Assembly (NCBI GenBank): GCA_024280885.1
Contig: JAJRPF010000037.1
Span: forward strand, 1-60,435
Length of the DNA: 60,435 nucleotides
Origin: Planctomycetota bacterium
GTDB lineage: Bacteria; Planctomycetota; JAJSAM01; JAJVHW01
Direction: 5' to 3'
Part shown: one piece after another, positions 34,336 to 43,578 of the stretch
Numbering within the stretch: the first letter of the stretch is position 1
Layout: each line of letters begins with the position of its first letter
The notes under the pieces: model-generated
Told to the model about the DNA's origin: nothing
The model's input: only the letters and a program-made list of their open reading frames with translations
Databases searched by the model: none
Made by a program: the position numbers and the translations under genes

Positions 34336-37300
34336 CTACTCGTCCGCGACGAGTCGGACCTGGATCTCTGCGCTTCCGGGGACGACTTGCAACGGAGCGG
34401 AGAGCACGAGATCGGACCGATCCGGCGATGTGCGGTGTCCGCTGTCATCCATGGGCCACGAGTCGAACGGGACGCGCTCTCGCAGCGCGTCGACCTCGAG
34501 CCTGTGCGTGGCGCGTGACAGCCCGGCGAAACGAAACGTCCCGTCGAATTCGGCAAGAGTGCGATACCGGGGGCCGACCGGACGTCCCTGCGAGTCCAGC
34601 AATACCACCCGGACTGTGGCCCAGCGCTGTCCATCTCCCCTCGGCGAAATGACCGTGCCCGTCAGGGCGATGGAGCCCGCTGGTCGGTGGTCGAGCGCCG
34701 ATCCAGCGGGGACGGACGCGTACGTCGCGAGTTGCGCGGAGCGGAACGACACGGCGTACCGACCTGCGCCGAGGGATCCGATCTCGTACCGCCCCACCTC
34801 GTCGGTGGTCGTACGTCTCTCCGGGCTCGACCTGTCGGTGGGCGCTACCGAGACGCCCACACCCGGCAGCGGCTCGCCGGCAACGGAAAGCACCCGACCT
34901 TCGATCGTGAGCGGATGTCCGAGCTCGATACGCAGGAAGCCGTCGGCTGCGTTCATTTCCAGTCCTTCGACACCGAGAACGTCCAAGCGGCCATCCGGCG
35001 GTGACACCGACACGCGCTGCACACCGTCGTCGATACCACGAAGCGTGAAGGAGCCGTCGTCGTTCGTCGTAACGTAGCGCCCGCCAAATGCGTCGTCCGA
35101 GAGTCGCACGGTCGCCGCGCCCACGGGCTCGCCGTCCAGAGCGACGACAACGCCACGAAGCGAAAGACTGCGCCGCAGTCCCACGTTCAGATGGTCTTCG
35201 ACAGCGACATCGACCACCGCGCGGAAGTCGAAGAAACCATTGGCGTCGACGCTGATGTCATAGTTGCGCCGCATGAGGTGGCGCAACTCGAACCGTCCGG
35301 CAGCGTCGGTGATCGCATGGATCGCGCGACGGATCGTGTGCGGATGCGTAGGGGGAAACACTCCCGAAAAGACGCGCCAGCTCTCGCGCGCCGGACCGAG
35401 ACGAATTCGGGCGTCCCGGATGGGTGATCCTGCGTCGTCGACGACGGTGCCGCGCATCGTGTGACCCTGCTCGAGTCGTATCTCCACCGGATAAACTGCG
35501 CCGCCGTCGTCTTGTGAGAGTTCGTCCGAGATGAACGCAGCGTATCCGGGGCAGGTCACCACGAGGCAGAGCGCGGGCCGGCGGAGGCCGTCCACGAGGA
35601 GCCCGGTGTTCCCCCTCCGGAACGTCGCGTCGAAGGAGAAGCGCCCCTCCGCGTCGACGAGGATCGGACGGAACTCATCCCAGCTGGCGTACTCTCCGCC
35701 CCTCGGCCGTTCCATCTTCTGGACGCGATACACGATCGCACGTGTGGCTGGCTCCCCGGACGGCAGAAGCACGCGGCCTGCGACCACGCGCGCTGGCCCG
35801 ATGGCGCGGAGCATGATGTCGGAGACATCAGCGGTGATGGCAGAGTCGAAGTCCACGCTCGCATGTCTGCCGTCGTCCGTCATGGCGCGAACCCGCCACG
35901 AACCCTCGTTCGCCGTCCCGGTCAACGAGAACGCTCCGTCGTGATCGGCAATGGCGCGATCCAGGTTCAGTTCCGAGGACCAAGGGTTCCCGCGAACACC
36001 CGCGAGACGAACGTCGGCGAGTGCCGCGGGAGAACCATCCAGGAGCACGACGCGACCGGAGAACGTCCGTTCCACGAGAACGTTCGGAGGCACGGGAACC
36101 AAGTGGATGTCGTGCTCGATGACCCGGTCCCGCACAACGCGGATCGTGGGTTCGACACGAGCTCGCGCGAACACCCCGAACGGACCCACTAAATGACCGG
36201 CCGGATCCCGAAATCCGTCCACCTGCGCGGAGATGTACGCGGCTCTCTCCGGAATTCCCCCGAGTACATAGCGGCCCGCGGCATCCGCCCTCGTCTCGAA
36301 CTGCGCGATGACGCGCGCGCCTCCGGGAGTCGTGACGATGGCTCTGACGTGTGCGTTGGCAATCGGGCCAGACGGCCCACGAACGTGGCCTTCGATGCGC
36401 CCCTCGCGAACCATGGGAATGCGCACATCGATGACTCTCCCGGGAGTCAGGGGGCCGTAGCCCATCCCGAGCGCGTCGGCAGCGACGATGGTCGCTGCGT
36501 ATCCACTCGCGCGGACGAGAACATGCCTGACCCGCGAGTCGCCGTCCGTCGCCATCACACGGAACCGACCGTGGGGATCCGTTCGGGTCTCCCACCGCAA
36601 CCGCCCGTCAAACCCACTCGCGTCGTACACCTCCAGTCGCGCGTCCGAAATCGGTTGCCCCGTGTCGCCGTCGACGACGATGCCGCGGAGGGCTCCGGCG
36701 TCGGGGATCGAGAAGCGCAGGGAGCGCACCTCCGGAACGCTGACCGAGCCCAGGGGTGCACACGTCCTCGGCGACATGACCCACCAGATGTCGTACGTCG
36801 AGTCCGAGAGGCCCTCGACTCGGAACACGCCGTCGTCATCCGTGATCGCGTCGAAGCGTCCGACCGACGACGACGGGCCGTACTGATCACTTTGCGTCGC
36901 GATCGTGATCTGAGCCCCTCGGACAGGCTCCCCGCCGGACGCCAGAAGCGTGCCTTCGAACGCGATACCTGGGTGGAGAGTGACGTCCAAGCGGATCGGA
37001 GGACCGCTGGCGAGTTGAGCCACGCGAATCTCGCGCCGAGCCATGCCTTCCGCGTGCACTTCAAGCCGGAGTTGCCCCGGCTCCAGACCGTGCACAACGG
37101 CCCGCCCGGACAAGTCGGTGCGAGCGGTTGACAGAGATTCCACCGGCTTCAGATCAGGCCAGAAGAAGGACCCCCATTCGTGAGAGCGGAACCGTGGCAA
37201 CGCTTCGAATACACGAACTCGGGCACCGGGGACTTCAACTCCATGCATATCGCGAACTGTCACCACGAAGGGCGGTCCGGCCGAAGTCGGCGAGGGAACC

Positions 37301-37437
37301 GCGTCCACTCGTTCCGACGCGCTCTCTGCAGGCGTCCCGCGACCAGCCAGTCCGGGCGCTGCGCCGTCGCCCACGCCGGAGCACGAAGTGGCGGCGATGA
37401 GCGTCGCCGCTACGCACATCACACCTGTCCATCGCAC
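34336..37437 (-). CDS. Large lipoprotein with many CarboxypepD_reg domains
   Basis: This 1033-residue protein has a lipobox (AATSC, Cys19) and AGGAGG six bases before its ATG. The mature part is a chain of about nine or ten beta-sandwich repeats of roughly 90 residues, each of the form GxVxxxxGxPxxxAxVxL...TDxDGxFxxxGL. Examples are HPGIAFEGTLLASGGEPVRG and VVALDGEPVGAATVRLSDD. No catalytic motif is present. It should form a long, rigid, lipid-anchored rod at the cell surface or in the periplasm, perhaps for adhesion. It is the longest of three such proteins in this window, and the extracytoplasmic halves of both sigma factors use the same fold. Confidence 0.85.
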   Translation of the reverse strand: MRWTGVMCVAATLIAATSCSGVGDGAAPGLAGRGTPAESASERVDAVPSPTSAGPPFVVTVRDMHGVEVPGARVRVFEALPRFRSHEWGSFFWPDLKPVESLSTARTDLSGRAVVHGLEPGQLRLEVHAEGMARREIRVAQLASGPPIRLDVTLHPGIAFEGTLLASGGEPVRGAQITIATQSDQYGPSSSVGRFDAITDDDGVFRVEGLSDSTYDIWWVMSPRTCAPLGSVSVPEVRSLRFSIPDAGALRGIVVDGDTGQPISDARLEVYDASGFDGRLRWETRTDPHGRFRVMATDGDSRVRHVLVRASGYAATIVAADALGMGYGPLTPGRVIDVRIPMVREGRIEGHVRGPSGPIANAHVRAIVTTPGGARVIAQFETRADAAGRYVLGGIPERAAYISAQVDGFRDPAGHLVGPFGVFARARVEPTIRVVRDRVIEHDIHLVPVPPNVLVERTFSGRVVLLDGSPAALADVRLAGVRGNPWSSELNLDRAIADHDGAFSLTGTANEGSWRVRAMTDDGRHASVDFDSAITADVSDIMLRAIGPARVVAGRVLLPSGEPATRAIVYRVQKMERPRGGEYASWDEFRPILVDAEGRFSFDATFRRGNTGLLVDGLRRPALCLVVTCPGYAAFISDELSQDDGGAVYPVEIRLEQGHTMRGTVVDDAGSPIRDARIRLGPARESWRVFSGVFPPTHPHTIRRAIHAITDAAGRFELRHLMRRNYDISVDANGFFDFRAVVDVAVEDHLNVGLRRSLSLRGVVVALDGEPVGAATVRLSDDAFGGRYVTTNDDGSFTLRGIDDGVQRVSVSPPDGRLDVLGVEGLEMNAADGFLRIELGHPLTIEGRVLSVAGEPLPGVGVSVAPTDRSSPERRTTTDEVGRYEIGSLGAGRYAVSFRSAQLATYASVPAGSALDHRPAGSIALTGTVISPRGDGQRWATVRVVLLDSQGRPVGPRYRTLAEFDGTFRFAGLSRATHRLEVDALRERVPFDSWPMDDSGHRTSPDRSDLVLSAPLQVVPGSAEIQVRLVADE

Positions 37438-37506
37438 AAGGCACCTCCTGCGTGTCGCTCTCCCGGGAGAGTCGCCGATGACAGGTTAACCGGCACGCGG
37501 CCGAGA

Positions 37507-37722
37507 TCACGGTCGCACGCTCTCGCGGTCATCTCGCGTCCGCGTCAGTCCTGCCGGCTCGTCGGCGTGCGCAAACTGCTTGCTGTAGGCGGAGAAGCCG
37601 GACGGCGACCAGGAGAGCAGTCGCTCCTGGAACGACTCGCTCAGCCGATCGGGCTTGCGGAGGGCGGCGAGCACGACGCGCCTGGAGAACTCGCCGACGG
37701 CGTCAAGGTCCGGCTCGAGCAC
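37507..37722 (-). pseudogene. Probable IS91-family transposase remnant
   Basis: A 71-codon frame contains FSRRVVLAALRKPDRLSE, then ERLLSWSPSGFSAYSKQ and a short DEPAGL segment. This follows the order seen in IS91-type rolling-circle transposases as I recall them: an RRxVL helix, an LLSWxxSGFS motif, then an acidic AGLER-like segment. The catalytic Tyr region and both ends of the protein are missing. The frame opens only 8 codons before the GTG at 37722, after a stop codon. It should be inactive. Confidence 0.45.
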
Positions 37723-37786
37723 GGGCGCTCCGGCGGCGCCCTCTCATCTGTCGCATCGAGCTTAGGGCCCCCGCCGCGAATCGAAG

Positions 37787-37818
37787 CGCCCCCGCGGAGC
37801 TTTGGCTGCACGGGGGCG
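37787..37818 (-). terminator. Hairpin downstream of dnaK
   Basis: The arms CGCCCCCG (37787-37794) and CGGGGGCG (37811-37818) can pair, with an inner AGC/GCT stem. The hairpin lies about 40-70 bases after the dnaK stop on the minus strand. No long T-run follows, so it may end transcription or simply protect the transcript. Confidence 0.45.
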
Positions 37819-37830
37819 TTCTGGATACCG
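37809..37830. repeat. 22-bp dispersed repeat, copy 2
   Basis: This is identical over 22 bases to 23879-23900. It overlaps the right arm of the dnaK-distal hairpin and lies 86 bases upstream (relative to its direction) of the IS91-like remnant. Confidence 0.75.
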
Positions 37831-37855
37831 CTCTGGATATCGCGGAAGCGAAGGA

Positions 37856-39823
37856 CTACTCGGAGTCCTTCACCTCGTAGTCCGCGTCGATGACGCCGTC
37901 GTCGCCGACGGTCGCTTCGGCCGTCTCGCCGGCCTGGCCCGCGGCGGCTGCCGCTGCTGCGGCGGCCGCGGGGTCCATGCCCTCGGCGCCTTCGGGTCCG
38001 CCGGTCTGCTTGTAGACCTCTTCCGAGATCTTGTAGCTGGCGGTCTCGAGTTCCTTGAGCGCGGCTTCGATGGCGTCCTTGTCGTCGCCCTCTTGCACGT
38101 CCTCGGCGCCCTTGATGGCGGCTTCGAGTGCCGACTTGTCGTCGTCGTCGATCTTGTCGGCGTGCTCCTCGAGGAGCTTCTTCGCCTGGTAGACCTGCTG
38201 CTCGGCGCGGTTCTTCACCTCGACGAGTTCGCGGCGCACCTTGTCCTCGGAGGCGAAGCGCTCGGCTTCCTTGACCATCTTGTCCACGTCGCTCTCGGAC
38301 AGGCCGGAGCTCGCTTGGATGCGGATCTCCTGCTCCTTGTTGGTGCCGAGATCCTTCGCTTTGACGTTCAGGATGCCGTTGGCGTCGATGTCGAAGCTGA
38401 CCTCGATGCGCGGGACGCCGCGCGGTGCCGGGGGGATGCCGGCGAGTTGGAAACGACCGAGTGTGCGGTTGTCCTTCGCGAACTGACGCTCGCCCTGGAG
38501 GACGTGGATGTCCACGGCTGGCTGGCTGTCCGCAGCGGTCGAGAAGGTCTCCTTCTTCGACGTGGGGATCGTGGTGTTGCGCTCGATGAGCGTTGCCATG
38601 ATGCCGCCCTGAACTTCGACGCCGAGCGAGAGCGGTGTGACGTCGAGGAGCACGATGTCCTGGACGCCTTCCTCCTGGTTGAGGATTGCACCCTGCACGG
38701 CGGCGCCGAGTCCGACGGCCTCGTCGGGGTTGACAGACTTGGTCGGCTCCTTGCCGAAGAGCTCCTGCACGAGCGCCTGCACGGCAGGGATACGCGTCGA
38801 TCCGCCGACCAAGATGACCTCGTCGACCTGTCCGGTGGAGAGCTTCGCGTCGCGCAACGCCGACTCACACGGACCGCGCGTGCGCTCGACGAGCGACTCG
38901 GTGAGCTGTTCGAACTTCGACCGCGAGAGCGTCATCGCCAGGTGCTTCGGGCCCGTCGCATCCATCGTGATATACGGCAGGTTGATGTCGGTGGAGACGG
39001 CGGACGACAGCTCGCACTTCGCCTTCTCGACGCCTTCCTTCAAACGCTGGAGCGCCATCGGGTCCTTGCGCAGGTCGACGCCGTTCTCCTTCTTGAACTC
39101 ATCGGCCACCCAGTGCAGGACGGCCTCGTCGAAGTCGTCACCACCAAGATGCGTGTCGCCGGAGGTCGCGAGCACCTCGAAGACGCCATCGGCAAGGTGC
39201 AGGATCGAGACGTCGAACGTGCCGCCGCCGAGATCGAAGACGGCGATCCGCTTCTCAAGCTCGAGCTTGCCGAGGCCGTACGCAAGCGCTGCGGCAGTCG
39301 GCTCGTTGACGATGCGGCGCACGTTCAGGCCGGCGATCTTGCCCGCCTCCTTCGTCGCCTGACGCTGCGAGTCGTTGAAGTACGCGGGCACGGTGATGAC
39401 CGCGTCGGTGACCTCGCCGCCGAGATAGTCTTCGGCCGCTTCCTTGAGCGAGCGGAGCACCATCGCGGAGATCTCGGGCGGCGAGAGCTGCTTGCCGTGG
39501 ACCTCGACGCGCACGAGTTCGTCGGCGCCGCCGACGACCGTATACGGGACCATCTTCTCTTCGGAACCGACCTCGGAGTGACGCCGGCCCATGAAGCGCT
39601 TGATCGAGTAGACGGTATTCTTCGGGTTGGTGACGGCCTGGCGGCGCGCGAGGGCACCGACGAGACGTTCGCCGTTCTCGAGGTAGGCAACCACGCTCGA
39701 GGTCAGCCGACTGCCCTCTGCGTTCGGGATGACTTTGGGCTCGCCACCCTCCATCACCGCCACCACGCTATTCGTGGTACCGAGGTCGATCCCGATGATC
39801 TTGCCGCTCTTCTTCTCAGACAT
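37856..39823 (-). CDS. dnaK: Hsp70 chaperone DnaK
   Basis: This 655-residue protein is full-length for DnaK (E. coli 638). The three family signatures are present: [11 protein letters not shown] near the N-terminus, the [13 protein letters not shown] phosphate loop, and [10 protein letters not shown]. The substrate-binding domain includes [12 protein letters not shown], followed by a helical lid and a disordered Ala-rich tail ending in an acidic [14 protein letters not shown] terminus. It folds and protects proteins in the cytoplasm by ATP-driven cycles with DnaJ and GrpE, neither of which is nearby. AAGGAG lies five bases before the ATG. I looked for a CIRCE element upstream and found none. 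An A/T-rich patch at about 39901-39935 may hold the promoter. Confidence 0.97.
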   Translation of the reverse strand: MSEKKSGKIIGIDLGTTNSVVAVMEGGEPKVIPNAEGSRLTSSVVAYLENGERLVGALARRQAVTNPKNTVYSIKRFMGRRHSEVGSEEKMVPYTVVGGADELVRVEVHGKQLSPPEISAMVLRSLKEAAEDYLGGEVTDAVITVPAYFNDSQRQATKEAGKIAGLNVRRIVNEPTAAALAYGLGKLELEKRIAVFDLGGGTFDVSILHLADGVFEVLATSGDTHLGGDDFDEAVLHWVADEFKKENGVDLRKDPMALQRLKEGVEKAKCELSSAVSTDINLPYITMDATGPKHLAMTLSRSKFEQLTESLVERTRGPCESALRDAKLSTGQVDEVILVGGSTRIPAVQALVQELFGKEPTKSVNPDEAVGLGAAVQGAILNQEEGVQDIVLLDVTPLSLGVEVQGGIMATLIERNTTIPTSKKETFSTAADSQPAVDIHVLQGERQFAKDNRTLGRFQLAGIPPAPRGVPRIEVSFDIDANGILNVKAKDLGTNKEQEIRIQASSGLSESDVDKMVKEAERFASEDKVRRELVEVKNRAEQQVYQAKKLLEEHADKIDDDDKSALEAAIKGAEDVQEGDDKDAIEAALKELETASYKISEEVYKQTGGPEGAEGMDPAAAAAAAAAAGQAGETAEATVGDDGVIDADYEVKDSE

Positions 39824-39899
39824 GGTCGCTCCTTGCGTCGTCTACCGAGCAGCAAAGCACAAACCTCGTGCCCTCGGAGAGAGCCCCGCTCGGTCAACA

Positions 39900-39936
39900 C
39901 AACACCTTTATTAGAAACGACTTATGATCACGCTCC
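39900..39936 (-). promoter_or_regulatory. A/T-rich patch, candidate dnaK promoter
   Basis: Read on the minus strand, this A/T-rich patch includes CATAAG and TAATAAAG, which could serve as -10 elements. It is unusual in a G/C-rich intergenic region. It lies about 80-110 bases before the dnaK start, in the right direction. No clear -35 or heat-shock sigma sequence was found. Confidence 0.3.
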
Positions 39937-39991
39937 CTACTTGCCATGGTGTCAGCCGCGAGAGTGCCGCGGAGCCTTGGCTGTCAGCGTG

Positions 39992-41422
39992 TCAGCCGGT
40001 CACGACGTCGCCGTACTGCTTGATCTTGCGGTAGAGCGTGCGCTCGGAGATCCCGAGGAGTGCGGCCGCCTGCTCGCGGTTGCCGTCCTTTGCGATCAGC
40101 GCGTTGCGAATGAGAATCCGCTCGGCGTCGTCCAGGGAGACCAGCACGTCAGCGAGCGCTTCGACCCCGCGGAAGCCGGTCCCATCCGCCATGTCCGGGA
40201 ATGGTGGCAAGGGCATCGGCGCCGGCATCGAACCCGCTGGCGCGGCTTCTTGCACTTCGGAAGCGAGGTTGACGAGATCGATCACGTCGCCCGGCGTGAT
40301 CAGCACCGCCGTCTCGATCACGTTACGCAGCTGCCGCACGTTGCCGGGCCACTCGTAGTGGCAGAGTCCGGCGAGGGCTGCCGGTGTGACGGCGCGCGCC
40401 GTGCGACCGTGGAGTTCCGCGAACTCGCGCACGAAGCGCTCCACGAGCAGCGGGATGTCGTCGCGACGATCACGCAGCGGCGGCAGCCCCACTGTCACGA
40501 CCTTGATGCGGAAGTAGAGATCCTCGCGGAAGCGTCCGTCGCGGACGGCCTGTTCCAGATCGCGGTTAGTTGCGGCGACGACGCGCACATCCACCTTGTG
40601 TGGCGTGTTGGAGCCGACCTTCACGATCTCGCGCGCTTCGAGGACGCGCAGGAGCTTGGCCTGCAGCGTCGGCGGCATGTCACCGATCTCGTCGAGGAAG
40701 ATCGTGCCGCCATCGGCGTACTCGAACTTGCCGCGGTGTGTACGCACGGCGCCCGTGAACGCGCCCTTCTCGTGTCCGAAGAGTTCGCTCTCGAGCAGTG
40801 TCTCGTTCATCGCTGCGCAGTTGATCGCGACAAACGGAAACTTGCGCCGGCGGGACAGGCGATGCAGGGCCTGCGCGATGAGTTCCTTACCGGTGCCGCT
40901 GTCCCCGAGAATCAGCACGGTCGCGTTCGTGTCGGCGACCTGCCGGACGAGTTGCAGGATCTGGCGCATCTTCGCCGACCGCCCGACGATGCTCGGCATG
41001 CCGTAGCTCTCGTCCACCTGTTGCTCGAGTTCCTTCTGCCTACGACGAAGTGCGAGCCGATCGATCTGCTTCTCGACGACCGCGCGCACCTCTTCGATCC
41101 GCAGCGGCTTGCGCACGTACGTCGCGGCACCAGCACGCATCGCCTCGACCGCGGCATCGACGCCGCCCTGTCCGGAGATCACGATGACCTCGCAGTCCGG
41201 ATGGCGTTGTTTCGCCGCGCGCAGGATGTCCATTCCCGAGACCTCGGGCATCTTCAGATCGGTCAGGACGAGGTCGATCTCGTGCTCGTTCAAGAGGCGA
41301 AGCGCTTGGCGCGCGCTGTTGGTCGGCAGCGTGTGACACCCGATGCGTTCGAGCGCCTCGGCCATCACCTCGGCGTGACCCGGTTCGTCGTCCACGACCA
41401 GTACGGTGGCTACAGCGGTCAC
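39992..41422 (-). CDS. NtrC-family sigma-54-dependent response regulator
   Basis: This 476-residue protein has a receiver domain (phospho-acceptor Asp55, Lys105) and a sigma-54 interaction ATPase domain with Walker A GDSGTGKE at 173-180. The GAFTGA loop at 220-225 contacts sigma-54. A Fis-type helix-turn-helix is at the C-terminus (REQAAALLGISERTLYRKI). Phosphorylation by the kinase encoded just upstream should switch on open-complex formation at sigma-54 promoters. The target genes are not visible here. It overlaps the kinase gene by four bases (ATGA), so the two form an operon. The gene lies upstream of dnaK on the same strand, with 168 bases between. Confidence 0.95.
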   Translation of the reverse strand: MTAVATVLVVDDEPGHAEVMAEALERIGCHTLPTNSARQALRLLNEHEIDLVLTDLKMPEVSGMDILRAAKQRHPDCEVIVISGQGGVDAAVEAMRAGAATYVRKPLRIEEVRAVVEKQIDRLALRRRQKELEQQVDESYGMPSIVGRSAKMRQILQLVRQVADTNATVLILGDSGTGKELIAQALHRLSRRRKFPFVAINCAAMNETLLESELFGHEKGAFTGAVRTHRGKFEYADGGTIFLDEIGDMPPTLQAKLLRVLEAREIVKVGSNTPHKVDVRVVAATNRDLEQAVRDGRFREDLYFRIKVVTVGLPPLRDRRDDIPLLVERFVREFAELHGRTARAVTPAALAGLCHYEWPGNVRQLRNVIETAVLITPGDVIDLVNLASEVQEAAPAGSMPAPMPLPPFPDMADGTGFRGVEALADVLVSLDDAERILIRNALIAKDGNREQAAALLGISERTLYRKIKQYGDVVTG

Positions 41423-42312
41423 GAGGACTCCTTCTCGCCGGGCGCTCCGGCAACGTCGATCGAATCGACGTTGATTGCGGACGTGGTCGGGGATTGCGCT
41501 GCGTCCGAGCGGGCCCCGTCGTTCGAGATGTCGTCATTCGAGATGTCGTCATCCGCGATGTCGTCACCGAGATCGAGCACCGGCGACCCCGGAAGACGCA
41601 ACGGCTCGTCGCGGCCGATCGTCCGTGGCAGCGGCAATAGCACACTGAACGTCGTCCCAACGCGCGGACGGCTGTCGACGTCGATCTCGCCACCGTGCTC
41701 GGCGATGATCCGGCGCACGGTCGGCAACCCGAGACCGGAGCCCGTGTCCTTCGTCGAGTAATAGACCTGCCAGATTCTCGGCAACACGTCGTTCGGAATG
41801 CCGACCCCGGTGTCGCGCACGTCGATGCGCACACGGTCGCCGCGGAACCAAGTCCGCACGGTCAAGTCTCCGCCGCCTGGCATCGCCTGGAGCGCGTTCG
41901 CGAGCAGGTTGAGGAACGCCTGTTTGAGGAGTTCGGGGTCGGCCAGGATCTCGGGCAACTTCTCGCCGAGAACCCGCACGAGTCGCACGTCGCCTTCGGC
42001 GCAGCTCGGTTCGAAGAAGTCGAGGAGTTCGGCAAGCCAGACGTTGACGTTCACGAGTTGCGGGCGCACCGCGCGGCCGCCCGCGAAGCGGAGAAAGTCC
42101 TGCACGATGTGCTCGAGGCGCGTCACCTCTTGATCGAGGAGCTGGATCTTGCGCAGCGTGCGCCGATCGCGCGTCGACTCGGCGTCCTCGAAGTCCTCGC
42201 GCAGGAGACCGAGCGTGATGGTCATCGTCGAGAGCGGATTCTTGATCTCATGGGCGAGCCCGCTGGCGAGGCTGCCCATGAAGGCGAGTCGGTCTTTCAG
42301 GTGTTCATCCAT
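41419..42312 (-). CDS. Soluble NtrB-like histidine kinase
   Basis: This 297-residue protein begins almost directly with the dimerisation and phospho-acceptor helix (HEIKNPL, His21). The ATP-binding domain follows with N box (NLLANALQAM), G1 (DTGVGIP) and G2 (GSGLGL) motifs. No membrane span, PAS or other sensor domain is present, so the signal must come from a partner protein or the cytoplasm. The C-terminal tail contains an acidic Asp-Ile-Ser repeat. The kinase should phosphorylate the response regulator whose start overlaps its stop. The start at 42312 has no strong ribosome site, but no better in-frame start was seen. Confidence 0.92.
   Translation of the reverse strand: MDEHLKDRLAFMGSLASGLAHEIKNPLSTMTITLGLLREDFEDAESTRDRRTLRKIQLLDQEVTRLEHIVQDFLRFAGGRAVRPQLVNVNVWLAELLDFFEPSCAEGDVRLVRVLGEKLPEILADPELLKQAFLNLLANALQAMPGGGDLTVRTWFRGDRVRIDVRDTGVGIPNDVLPRIWQVYYSTKDTGSGLGLPTVRRIIAEHGGEIDVDSRPRVGTTFSVLLPLPRTIGRDEPLRLPGSPVLDLGDDIADDDISNDDISNDGARSDAAQSPTTSAINVDSIDVAGAPGEKESS
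41522..41566. repeat. 15-bp tandem repeat in the kinase gene
   Basis: Three 15-bp units (TTCGAGATGTCGTCA, the third with two changes) lie in frame in the kinase C-terminal tail. They encode a repeated acidic pentapeptide containing Asp-Ile-Ser. Confidence 0.8.
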
Positions 42313-42435
42313 GACGCTTTGGCAGGTCAGAGCCTAGTCCATCCTGCCTGAATCGCGAACGCCGGGCCAAGGGCGGCGAGGAGAGAGATTGGTGTCCACG
42401 ACTTCCGCCCTCGGCTTCGCTCCCGGGCTCCGCCG

Positions 42436-43527
42436 ATGCCCGATAGATTCGGCGCCATGCGCACGCGCGTGGTGACCGTCGATCCGGATCAGGGCCCGTG
42501 GCCCGCTTTGGAAGGGCTTGCGCGAGTCATCGACGACGGCGGACTGGTGGCGATCCCCACCGAGACGGTCTACGGGATTGCCGTCAACCTGCGCGACGAA
42601 GCGGCGCTGCGGCGTCTCGAACAGTTGCGCGGTCGCGCGGCGACTGGCCCTCCGACTGTGCATCTTCCCGACGCCGAGGCGCTCTTTCGCTCGCTGCGGC
42701 ATCCACCCGTCGCCGTCCGGAAGCTGGCCGATCGTTTCTGGCCCGGGCCGCTCACAATCGTCGTCTCCGACCGCCACGGGCGCCCCACCGGGTATCGCGT
42801 CCCGGATCTCGCCGTCACGCGCGCGTTGCTCGGACTCTCGCATGCGGAAGCGCGTATCGGCGCGGTTGCGGCAGTCGCCGAAGAGAGCGCGTCGGCGGTC
42901 ACTGCGGACCAGGTCCTCGCGCACTTCGACGGCGTCCTCGACGCCGTGCTCGACGGCGGCCCATGCCGCCACGGAGCGCCCTCGTCTGTTGCACGCGTAT
43001 TCCCTGCGGGCGACGTCGAGATCCTGCACATCGGTGTCGTACCGGGCGCCGAGATCCGCGAAGCCGCTGCCCGCACGATCCTCTTCGTCTGCTCCGCCAA
43101 TCGATGCCGCAGCCCGCTCGCCGCGGCGCTCGCCACGCGCCTCCTCGCGCAGCGCGAAGGCGTCGATGAATGGGACCTGCTCTCCGCGGGCTTTCGCGTC
43201 GAGTCCGCGGGCACGGGTTGCCTGCACGGCGCCCCCGCCACGCCCGAGGCCGAAGCGGCGGCGACCGCGCGCGGCCTCGATCTTGCGCAACATCGGGCGC
43301 GCCCGCTCACCCATGCGATCCTCGAACAGGCGGATGAGATCTTCGTCATGACGCGCGCGCAACGCGAGTCGATCGTCGAGTTCGTGCCCGAGGCGAGGGG
43401 CCGCATACAGACGCTGGATCGCGAGGGACGCGACGTCCCGGATCCCTACGGACGTGGAACGGCCGCATACGAGCAGGTCACCGAGGCGATCCGCGCCGCG
43501 TTGAAAGTGCGCCTCGACGAACTCTGA
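42436..43527 (+). CDS. TsaC/Sua5-like domain fused to low-molecular-weight phosphatase domain
   Basis: This is a 363-residue fusion. Residues about 20-205 form a YrdC/Sua5-like domain (IPTETVYGIAV, WPGPLTIVV), which makes threonylcarbamoyl-AMP for the t6A modification of tRNA. Residues about 212-363 form a low-molecular-weight protein phosphatase domain with the CX5R loop (Cys219 to Arg225) and a late DPYG with the general-acid Asp. In Bacillus the separate ywlC and ywlE genes, encoding these two activities, are neighbours. The YrdC part has GRAATGPPTVHL where a Lys-containing KxR segment is usual, so its activity should be tested. The start may be at 42436 or 42457. It is divergent from the kinase gene. 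Confidence 0.88.
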   Translation: MPDRFGAMRTRVVTVDPDQGPWPALEGLARVIDDGGLVAIPTETVYGIAVNLRDEAALRRLEQLRGRAATGPPTVHLPDAEALFRSLRHPPVAVRKLADRFWPGPLTIVVSDRHGRPTGYRVPDLAVTRALLGLSHAEARIGAVAAVAEESASAVTADQVLAHFDGVLDAVLDGGPCRHGAPSSVARVFPAGDVEILHIGVVPGAEIREAAARTILFVCSANRCRSPLAAALATRLLAQREGVDEWDLLSAGFRVESAGTGCLHGAPATPEAEAAATARGLDLAQHRARPLTHAILEQADEIFVMTRAQRESIVEFVPEARGRIQTLDREGRDVPDPYGRGTAAYEQVTEAIRAALKVRLDEL

Positions 43528-43578
43528 GATCGCGCACGCCATGCGCTTTGGAGACCGCGCGTATCGCTCAGCGCCCGA

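Larger units (their letters stand above)
37438..37855. other. Interval with transposase remnant, repeat and dnaK terminator
   Basis: These 418 bases contain the IS91-like remnant (37507-37722), a strong hairpin after dnaK (37787-37818) and the second copy of the 22-bp repeat (37809-37830). A short duplication TCTGGATAYCG lies at about 37820-37842. Nothing else is recognised. Confidence 0.55.

Noticed and set aside
39824..39991. CIRCE element upstream of dnaK
   Set aside because: Neither half of the TTAGCACTC/GAGTGCTAA pair is present.
37802..41761. A 1319-codon open frame on the plus strand
   Set aside because: It is exactly antisense to dnaK and the NtrC regulator, whose motifs are unambiguous. 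Long antisense frames are expected in G/C-rich genes.
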